Source: Clostridium sp. SCN 57-10 (lineage in GTDB: Bacteria > Bacillota > Clostridia > Oscillospirales > Butyricicoccaceae). From it: DNA of 8,131 nucleotides. The stretch lies in NCBI GenBank assembly GCA_001725215.1, contig MEFT01000055.1, forward strand, positions 1 to 8,131, in the 5' to 3' direction. Shown here piece after piece: positions 1 to 4,881 of this stretch. Within the stretch, counting starts at the first letter, position 1; every line of letters starts with the position of its first letter. Under the pieces are notes generated by a model that was not told the origin of the DNA, searched no databases, and saw nothing but the letters and a program-made list of their open reading frames with translations. Made by a program: the position numbers and the translations under genes.

Positions 1-1
1 G

Positions 2-643
2 GGTGGCGGAGGGTCGTTCGGAGGAACGGGCGGAACCTACGGCGGAGGCGGTGGTTCATGCGATTCAACAGTCACCGTAGGCGCTACGGGAGGTCTTTAT
101 GGAGGCGCGGGAGGCGGATATAAAAACAATCCGGCCGCAGTCGCTGGAACCAATACCATTGGATTGGGACTTCAGTTTGAAGGAGACGGTGCAGCGGGTA
201 CGGTGCCGAATCCCAATGATTATGCCGGCGCAGGCGGCGGCGGCTATGGAGGACGCGGCGGCAGCGTCAGTACGCGATATAATCAGGCGGCGCCCGGCGG
301 CGGCGGATACGGTGCGAACGGCGGAGATTGCCGGGTATGCGCAGAGTCTACCAACTATGGAAGCGGCGGCGGGGGTGGCTTTGGAGGAGCGGGCGGACAC
401 GGATATACCCACGGCGGTGGAGGCGGCGGCGGATACGGGCAAAGCGGCAAGGGCGGAGACGGTACGGGAGTAACGTTTTATCTTGCCGGCAGTGATTTCG
501 GATTTGGGCCGCAAAACGGCGGAATTGCGGCGGGCGGCGGAGGAGGAGGACAATATGTTCCCCGCGGAACCACGGGTGACCGAAGAAGGCTTGAAGGCGG
601 AGCGGGCGGAAGCGGAATCGCGATTCTGACCTATTGGGCATAG
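2..643 (+). CDS. Glycine-rich protein, C-terminal part (5' end outside window)
   Basis: The frame is open from base 2 to the TAG at 641-643, giving 213 visible residues; the start lies upstream. The protein is dominated by glycine tracts broken by aromatic or small residues, such as GGGGYGGRGG, GGGGYGANGG and GGGGGFGGAGG. There are a few cysteines (in GGSCDS and GGDCRVC), and it ends in GGSGIAILTYW. Similar glycine-rich tracts with a GGSGI-hydrophobic-Y ending occur in phage tail adhesins and surface glycine-rich proteins, some of which fold as packed polyglycine helices. That supports a surface or tail role, but the assignment is by resemblance only. The next gene follows after 8 bases, so the two are probably co-transcribed. 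The GGN-rich DNA creates long false frames on both strands here. The frame is secure; the function is uncertain. Confidence 0.8.
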   Translation, partial: GGGGSFGGTGGTYGGGGGSCDSTVTVGATGGLYGGAGGGYKNNPAAVAGTNTIGLGLQFEGDGAAGTVPNPNDYAGAGGGGYGGRGGSVSTRYNQAAPGGGGYGANGGDCRVCAESTNYGSGGGGGFGGAGGHGYTHGGGGGGGYGQSGKGGDGTGVTFYLAGSDFGFGPQNGGIAAGGGGGGQYVPRGTTGDRRRLEGGAGGSGIAILTYWA

Positions 644-647
644 GAGG
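642..647 (+). promoter_or_regulatory. Ribosome binding site fixing the start at 652
   Basis: AGGAGG begins inside the stop codon of the glycine-rich gene (TAG at 641-643) and lies 4 bases before the ATG at 652. It selects that ATG over the in-frame TTG at 634. It also suggests that translation of the two genes is coupled. Confidence 0.8.
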
Positions 648-651
648 AAGC

Positions 652-1059
652 ATGAAGGTATTTCAAATTCTAAACGACATCTGCCACTGGGACGCAACAT
701 GCATACATCCCGCACTTGCCGATACGCAAGGCAAGTATACATCGGATATTGTCTTTGTCGAAGCGCCCGACCATGTGCGCGAAGGGTGGGGATATGCAGA
801 GGGCGTATTTGTACCGCCCGCGGCCCCCGAGGGATGGGGCTATGATGAGAAGACAGGCACTTTTTACGCGCTGCCCGGAACGGTGGTGCCGGACGACAAT
901 ACGAACATCGAACAGGAGGAATATGACATGGCAGTGGCTTACGCAACGCTCATCGTAAACGGTAAGCGCACATTTGCGCAGGTTCCCGCGCTGTTGCGCG
1001 AAAAGGTGCGGCAGGTGCTTACTGACCTTGAATGCCCGGAGCTGGCGACGGGCGAATAA
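652..1059 (+). CDS. Small phage-tail-associated-like protein, 135 aa
   Basis: The protein is 135 residues, soluble and acidic, with no signal peptide or membrane segment. The N-terminus (KVFQILNDICHWDAT) is followed by an internal duplication: EGWGY at residues 44-48 and again at 60-64, each followed by a phenylalanine-containing stretch (EGVFVPP, then TGTFYALPG). The C-terminal 35 or so residues form a likely helical segment, with VNGKRTFAQVPALLREKV. This recalls small proteins downstream of glycine-rich or tail-fibre genes in Clostridia, and the C-terminus recalls XkdX-like tail proteins ('x-G-x-x-T-x-x-x-V-P'). That is from memory and not a search. It lies 8 bases after the glycine-rich gene and is followed by a strong terminator, so it is the last gene of its unit. 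The start is fixed by the AGGAGG at 642-647. Confidence 0.8.
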   Translation: MKVFQILNDICHWDATCIHPALADTQGKYTSDIVFVEAPDHVREGWGYAEGVFVPPAAPEGWGYDEKTGTFYALPGTVVPDDNTNIEQEEYDMAVAYATLIVNGKRTFAQVPALLREKVRQVLTDLECPELATGE

Positions 1060-1071
1060 CCGAAAACACGG

Positions 1072-1101
1072 CAGGACGGCCCAAAAGGCCGTCCTGTTTT
1101 T
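1072..1101 (+). terminator. Strong intrinsic terminator
   Basis: A perfect 10-bp stem (CAGGACGGCC at 1072-1081, GGCCGTCCTG at 1087-1096) encloses a 5-base CAAAA loop and is followed by five T (1097-1101). It begins 12 bases after the stop of the preceding gene. It closes the glycine-rich/small-protein unit and separates it from the membrane-protein array. Confidence 0.93.
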
Positions 1102-1204
1102 CATAGCGTACAAGAGACATGAAAAATAGTTATGATTGATAGATTTATGAAGCACATGGTAACGTGATGTAAATGCAAGAAAATACTGGGCGTGGGGTGT
1201 GCGT

Positions 1205-1972
1205 ATGAGATGCGTCGAAAAAATGGATCGGACGAAACTACGGAACATCGCGCTGCTGGCAGCCGCGGGGGTGTTGCTGCTGGCGGGCGTGCTGCTCTAT
1301 CCGTTCACCCGCAATGCCGTTTATGACAGGGGTACCGTCAAAGCGTTTCAAGCGCTTGAGGCGGAGCTTCTGCGAAAGGCCGTGATTCCCGACGAGATGC
1401 GGCTGCCGGTCGACCTGATTCGTAAAACGGCGGAAGAATTCGACGGGGAAAGCTTCGACGGTTTACGCGCGGAAACGGAAAACAGCGCGCAGCTGATGCA
1501 GCTTTTTTCGGACGCGGCACTCGCGGCGCACGTCGCGGAGTATTGCGATAATTCAAATAGCTATCTCACGCGCCGCGTGACGGGGGATGGCGTATCGCTC
1601 TATATCTTCTACAAAATGAATCTATACTGGGACTATTTCTCGGACGGGACAATCGAAAAAGAAATAGTCCATCTGGTGATGGAAAAGTCGTGGCTTTCCG
1701 GCAAGCAATATAGCATAGGCAAAATTGTTGTGACCAATCACAATAACGAGTCCATTCTGGTCAGCGTGCGAGGAGACAACCATATCCAGATGCGCGGTGA
1801 TAAAGTCTATGTGCGCCCCGACCTGCTGCGCTACGACATCCCCTGCGCCGATCTGCGCGCCTTTCTCGATGCGTATGACAGCGGCGCGCTGCCCGAAGGG
1901 ACAATGCTGACATTTGAGGCGCTTGAGCAATACTGCGAGCGGCAACAAAGTGAAGCGGAGGTACGAAAATGA
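1205..1972 (+). CDS. Membrane-anchored protein of unknown function, 255 aa
   Basis: I do not recognise a family. A basic N-terminus (K, R, K, R before residue 14) precedes one hydrophobic segment at about residues 15-32, then P33 and a hydrophilic domain of about 220 residues. The positive-inside rule puts the tail in the cytoplasm and the domain outside. The order of tail, membrane segment, GT-containing linker and amphipathic helix (GTVKAFQALEAELL) resembles the three downstream paralogs, but their PEGFDW, PDAWLF and C-terminal motifs are absent. It may be a distant relative or only share the architecture. The start is uncertain: ATG 1205 has only a G-rich GGGGTG upstream, GTG 1199 and ATG 1223 are possible, and none has a good ribosome binding site. 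The stop overlaps the next start (ATGA), indicating an operon. Confidence 0.8.
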   Translation: MRCVEKMDRTKLRNIALLAAAGVLLLAGVLLYPFTRNAVYDRGTVKAFQALEAELLRKAVIPDEMRLPVDLIRKTAEEFDGESFDGLRAETENSAQLMQLFSDAALAAHVAEYCDNSNSYLTRRVTGDGVSLYIFYKMNLYWDYFSDGTIEKEIVHLVMEKSWLSGKQYSIGKIVVTNHNNESILVSVRGDNHIQMRGDKVYVRPDLLRYDIPCADLRAFLDAYDSGALPEGTMLTFEALEQYCERQQSEAEVRK

Positions 1973-2739
1973 ACGAGAATGAAAAAGTGCCCGGTACGGA
2001 AAAGGCGGGCAGGGGTGGGTACATACCGATATTGGTCATTGTGCTCGTGGTCGTTTTTTCGCTCTGGGCTCAGCTTGGCATTGTGTTCGGAGGAACGGAT
2101 AATTGCGGCACGATTGTGTATTTCAAAAGCATGCAGGCATTTCAGAAGAACTTTGCGCCTATCATGGCCTTTCCGACCTACTTTCCGGAGGGGTTTGATT
2201 GGCGCGAGTTGCCGGAAGCGCAGTTTTGCAATGAAAAAACCAACCCCTCTTTTTTCGAGTGGCCTATACATGAGATAAGAACCAGCCAGACTTATCTTTA
2301 TGCCAACGCATATTTTTATGAGCGCACGCAGCAACACAAGAAAAAACAGCCGCTCGATGCGTACAAAGAGGCTCTAATGGGTGTCAGCCTCGCGTATCCG
2401 AACGGTGCGGTGCCCGATGCATGGCTCTTCTATGTTGAGGTACACATGGAAATCAACCCTGCGTATGAGGGGCGGCAAACGTGCGAAATCCTGTTGACCG
2501 AAGCGGGATCGGCACGCTTCACGGAGAGAGGCAACGACACCATAGTGAATGAGTTCAATAGGGCTGTTATGTATGAATACGAAATGCTGTACGACGAGCA
2601 TTATTATACCTTTCGCTTTGCGTTCAAAGTAAACCCGGAGCTGAGCGAGCAAGCACAAAAGCAGCTCAAAGCGGAAATGAAACGGCGCTGCCTTGAGGAA
2701 GTGGTTAAGATGTATGATTCGCTGGAATACCTCGAGTAG
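1969..2739 (+). CDS. Membrane-anchored paralog 1 of tandem family, 256 aa
   Basis: Family function is unknown. A 17-residue charged tail ending AGRGG precedes a membrane segment at about residues 18-40, then an extracytoplasmic domain. Features shared with the next two genes are a cysteine just outside the membrane (C46 in NCGT), a block from AFQ to the PEGFDW at residues 73-78, PDAWLF at 149-154, INP in the middle, VNPELSEQ near the end, and a final CLEEVVKMYDSLEYLE with C241. C46 and C241 could form a disulfide. No catalytic signature is seen. The start overlaps the previous stop by ATGA and has GGAGG at 1957-1961, seven bases upstream. Like paralog 2 it has PEG.DW and a cysteine pair, so it looks intact. 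It could be a sensor, adhesin or immunity-type surface protein, but nothing in the sequence decides this. Confidence 0.88.
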   Translation: MNENEKVPGTEKAGRGGYIPILVIVLVVVFSLWAQLGIVFGGTDNCGTIVYFKSMQAFQKNFAPIMAFPTYFPEGFDWRELPEAQFCNEKTNPSFFEWPIHEIRTSQTYLYANAYFYERTQQHKKKQPLDAYKEALMGVSLAYPNGAVPDAWLFYVEVHMEINPAYEGRQTCEILLTEAGSARFTERGNDTIVNEFNRAVMYEYEMLYDEHYYTFRFAFKVNPELSEQAQKQLKAEMKRRCLEEVVKMYDSLEYLE

Positions 2740-2793
2740 GCAAATAGCAGTTTCTGATAAGAAAAATGCTGTGACAGCAGGAGAGGTGCGGAA

Positions 2794-3603
2794 ATGAACG
2801 AGAGAGAAAGGCTGCCCGACAAAACGGAAGAATCCGGAGGTGGAGATGGGTGCTTATTCGCGTTTATCATCACGATTGCGGTAATCGTTGCGCTTTGCAT
2901 TCTGTTTTATCTCTCGTTTGGAGGTGAGCATTATTGCGGCACAGGCGCGTTTTTTGAAAATGTGGCGGCGTTTCAAGAGAAATTCGCACCCGTTATGGCA
3001 TTTCCGGCGTATTATCCCGAGGGCTTTGACTGGCGCGGGCATGAGGATGAGTGGTTTGAATATAAAGATGAGATGGGCAAAGTGTATTTTAATTGGAATA
3101 CATACAAGGTGAAGAGTGATCGCACCCGTATGTATGCAAACGGCACATTTAACAATATCGGGAAGAAGTATCAAACGCGTAAAGATCTAGATATTTATTG
3201 GAATGCAGAAATCGGCGTCAGCTTGCAATACCCGGAGGGCGGAGCACCTGATGCATGGCTTTTTTATGTCGGGATGAACATGCTGGTCAACCCGCAGTGG
3301 AATGGGAGTACACCGGTGGTTGAGGATACCCGCGCAATCTTGCGGGGAGGGGATCATGAATTCCGTTTTTCAGTACGACAATGGGAGAATGGACGCATTG
3401 GCGAGGAGATACAGTTTCTATCGTTAAGCTATGCGTTGCCATTTGAGGGGAGATACTACTATTTTTCGTTCGGTGTTTGGATCAATCCTGAGCTGAGTGA
3501 GAACAAACAGGATAGGCTATATATAAAAATGAAGCAGCGCTGCCTTGAGGAAGCGGTCAAGATGTATGATTCGCTGGAATACCTTGAGAACGCGGGGCGA
3601 TAA
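2794..3603 (+). CDS. Membrane-anchored paralog 2 of tandem family, 269 aa
   Basis: This is a clear homolog of the genes on either side; its function is unknown. The acidic 19-residue tail is rich in E, D and G. A membrane segment spans about residues 20-42, followed by YCGTG (C48). Then come FAPVMAF, PEGFDWRG at residues 75-82, GVSLQYPEG, PDAWLFYV at 152-159, VNP, INPELSE, and a C-terminal RCLEEAVKMYDSLEYLE with C250, followed by four extra residues (NAGR). Similarity to paralog 3 in the PEGFDW-to-PDAWLF region looks closer than to paralog 1 (shared WRGHE.EWFEY). It lies 54 bases after paralog 1, with AGGAGAGG at 2779-2786 seven bases before the ATG. No promoter is obvious in the gap, so it is probably co-transcribed with the upstream genes. 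Confidence 0.88.
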   Translation: MNERERLPDKTEESGGGDGCLFAFIITIAVIVALCILFYLSFGGEHYCGTGAFFENVAAFQEKFAPVMAFPAYYPEGFDWRGHEDEWFEYKDEMGKVYFNWNTYKVKSDRTRMYANGTFNNIGKKYQTRKDLDIYWNAEIGVSLQYPEGGAPDAWLFYVGMNMLVNPQWNGSTPVVEDTRAILRGGDHEFRFSVRQWENGRIGEEIQFLSLSYALPFEGRYYYFSFGVWINPELSENKQDRLYIKMKQRCLEEAVKMYDSLEYLENAGR

Positions 3604-3749
3604 AGGGAGTTGAAGCCCTGTTTTTACCCCGCGCGGGCTATCACACATTTCAGATGTCTATGAACGCGCTGGAAACACCGCCTAACAACTAACGTGGACA
3701 TTCGAGAGTAGCAAGGCCAAACAGCCTATATCGAAACGGAGGTGCACAG

Positions 3750-4547
3750 ATGGAAGAAAGAGAGCAGGAGCCCGGCAGCACGGAGCAACCGAAGAAGAGC
3801 AGCGTGAACTGGTATGGGGTGATTCTTATCGTCATTTTGGTGGTCGTGGTGGGCTGCCCATTTTGGTTGGCGCTTACGCCCGTCGGCCCCGGAACAGGGG
3901 ATGGCGCGTTTTTTGAAAGCGTGGCGGCGTTTCAAAAGAAGTTTACGCCCGTCATGGCATTCCTGACCTATTAACCTGAGGCCTTTGATTGGCGTGGCCA
4001 TGAAAACGAGTGGTTTGAGTATGAGAACAAAAATGGTAAAGTGAGCTTTACTACTTCTGCATATGACGTGAAAAGCACACGTGCGCGCTTGTATGCCAAT
4101 GCAGGGTATAACGGTCGCGGAGTTCTGTATCAATCGCGTAAAGATTTGAATATTTATCACGGTGCTTATATAGGCGTCAGTCGGGCTTATCCCGAAAATG
4201 GCGTACCCGATGCATGGCTTTTCTGTGTTGGGATGAGCACCGAGATCAACCCTAAAAACCCGCCTGCAACGACGGGTGAGGAACTACGCATCGACGGTAA
4301 AGAGGTATACTTCGATTTTTACCGGAAGCATTTTGAGGATAGTCAGCGCGACCCATTTGTAGTGCTGAATTACACATTTCTTTATGACGACCGCAACTAT
4401 ACTTTTGATTTCGGCATCAGAATTGAACCTACGCTAAGCAAGGAAAAGCAGGATGAGCTTCTCGCTGAGATGAAGCAACATTGCCTTGAAGAAGCGGTCA
4501 AGATATATGATTCGCTGGAATATATTCAAAAAGCAAAGAAATCGTAA
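3750..4547 (+). pseudogene. Membrane-anchored paralog 3, interrupted by an in-frame TAA
   Basis: The third tandem copy starts at ATG 3750, with GGAGG at 3738-3742 seven bases upstream. It reads a polar tail, a membrane segment at about residues 22-42, and FTPVMAFLTY, then hits TAA at 3972-3974 (codon 75). The same frame continues after the stop as PEAFDWRGHENEW to a normal TAA at 4545-4547, with no frameshift. The stop replaces the Y or F that precedes PEGFDW in the paralogs. Downstream motifs remain: GVSRAYPENGVPDAWLF, EINP and CLEEAVKIYDSLEY. The juxtamembrane cysteine is lost (GTGDG for CGTG) and PEG has become PEA, both consistent with relaxed selection. The product would be a 74-residue membrane stub. 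A GTG at 4041 could restart the 3' part but has no ribosome binding site. Sequencing error or readthrough are alternatives. Confidence 0.82.
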
Positions 4548-4610
4548 AAATGCTGCGCTATCGGATACCCCGCTGCGCTGCACAACGCGCGTAAGCAACC
4601 TGCATGAACG

Positions 4611-4643
4611 ACAAAAAAGTCGCCTTTCGGCGACTTCTTTTTT
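4611..4643 (-). terminator. Terminator of tRNA-Gln, also usable on the + strand
   Basis: On the - strand the stem AAGTCGCC/GGCGACTT encloses a GAAA tetraloop. The run of six T (complement of 4613-4618) begins inside the last two stem pairs. It starts 10 bases past the encoded CCA of the tRNA. On the + strand the same hairpin (4617-4636) is followed by C and six T (4638-4643), so it can also end transcripts coming from the paralog array. A shared terminator between convergent units is the natural reading. Confidence 0.88.
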
Positions 4644-4646
4644 GCT

Positions 4647-4720
4647 TGGCTGCGGAACAAGGATTTGAACCCTGACAAACTGATCCAGAGTCAGTCGTGC
4701 TACCGTTACACAATTCCGCA
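4647..4720 (-). tRNA. tRNA-Gln (anticodon CUG)
   Basis: On the - strand a 74-base cloverleaf can be drawn in full. The 7-bp acceptor stem is TGCGGAA with TTCCGCA. The D stem is GTGT/GCAC with a 7-base loop. The anticodon stem ACTGA/TCAGT holds loop CTCTGGA, in which T33 precedes anticodon CTG (4686-4688 on the + strand reads CAG). The variable loop has four bases. The T stem CAGGG/CCTTG holds loop TTCAAAT. The discriminator base is G, as is usual for glutamine tRNAs, and CCA is encoded (4647-4649). Anticodon CUG reads the glutamine codon CAG. The gene has its own promoter (4734-4761) and terminator (4611-4643), so it is a single-gene unit divergent from polA. Confidence 0.97.
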
Positions 4721-4733
4721 ACGTGCATGATTT

Positions 4734-4761
4734 ATTATACGCGATTTTGAGAGAAAGTCAA
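4734..4761 (-). promoter_or_regulatory. Promoter of tRNA-Gln
   Basis: Reading the - strand, a -35 box TTGACT (4761-4756) and a perfect -10 box TATAAT (4739-4734) are separated by 16 bases. Transcription should begin near 4727, giving a leader of about 7 bases before the tRNA. The near-consensus boxes suit a stable RNA gene under the main sigma factor. Confidence 0.85.
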
Positions 4762-4818
4762 GGGGTTTTGCAGAAAAATTTGCGCACGGCGCGATGCGCA
4801 AAAAAGAACCCCCAGGGC

Positions 4819-4847
4819 TTTTCAATATACGCCGTTCGGTATATAAT
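4819..4847 (+). promoter_or_regulatory. Promoter of the polA-rimI-tsaD run
   Basis: A perfect -10 box TATAAT (4842-4847) lies 17 bases after TTTTCA (4819-4824), which matches 4 of 6 bases of the -35 consensus. Transcription would start near 4854, leaving a leader of about 28 bases before polA. It stands back to back with the tRNA promoter, with about 57 bases between the two -35 boxes. Confidence 0.7.
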
Positions 4848-4868
4848 AAGTAGACAATGTAATGAAAC

Positions 4869-4873
4869 GGAGG
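4869..4873 (+). promoter_or_regulatory. Ribosome binding site fixing the polA start at 4882
   Basis: GGAGG lies 8 bases before ATG 4882, from which the protein begins MKLVAIDGNSL, the expected beginning of the 5'-nuclease domain. The frame is open further upstream to 4723, but that extension would cross the promoter and matches no polymerase domain. Confidence 0.9.
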
Positions 4874-4881
4874 ATGCAGCG

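Noticed and set aside
99..473. Plus-strand frame inside the glycine-rich gene giving an Ala/Glu-rich product
   Set aside because: It is a shifted reading of the same GGN repeats. The glycine frame is open across the whole segment, ends next to a good ribosome binding site, and has a family-like C-terminus.
1131..1141. Possible promoter for the membrane array (TATGAT at 1131, TTGATA at 1136)
   Set aside because: Each box alone is close to consensus, but neither has a partner at acceptable spacing, so I could not place a promoter.
65..1248. Long minus-strand frames opposite the glycine-rich and small-protein genes (for example 65-946 and 670-1248)
   Set aside because: They are created by GC-rich glycine codons read on the other strand. 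They have arginine/serine-rich, domain-free products and no ribosome binding sites.
3695..3731. Possible promoter before paralog 3 (TGGACA at 3695, TATATC at 3727)
   Set aside because: The spacing is 26 bases, too long for a standard promoter.
3972..3974. Stop-codon reassignment (TAA read as an amino acid)
   Set aside because: TAA ends the genes at 1057-1059 and 3601-3603 normally, and no intact gene in the window has an internal stop. A mutation is simpler.
4723..4881. N-terminal extension of polA upstream of 4882
   Set aside because: It would run through the promoter and ribosome binding site, and the polymerase N-terminus (MKLVAIDGNSL) begins at 4882.
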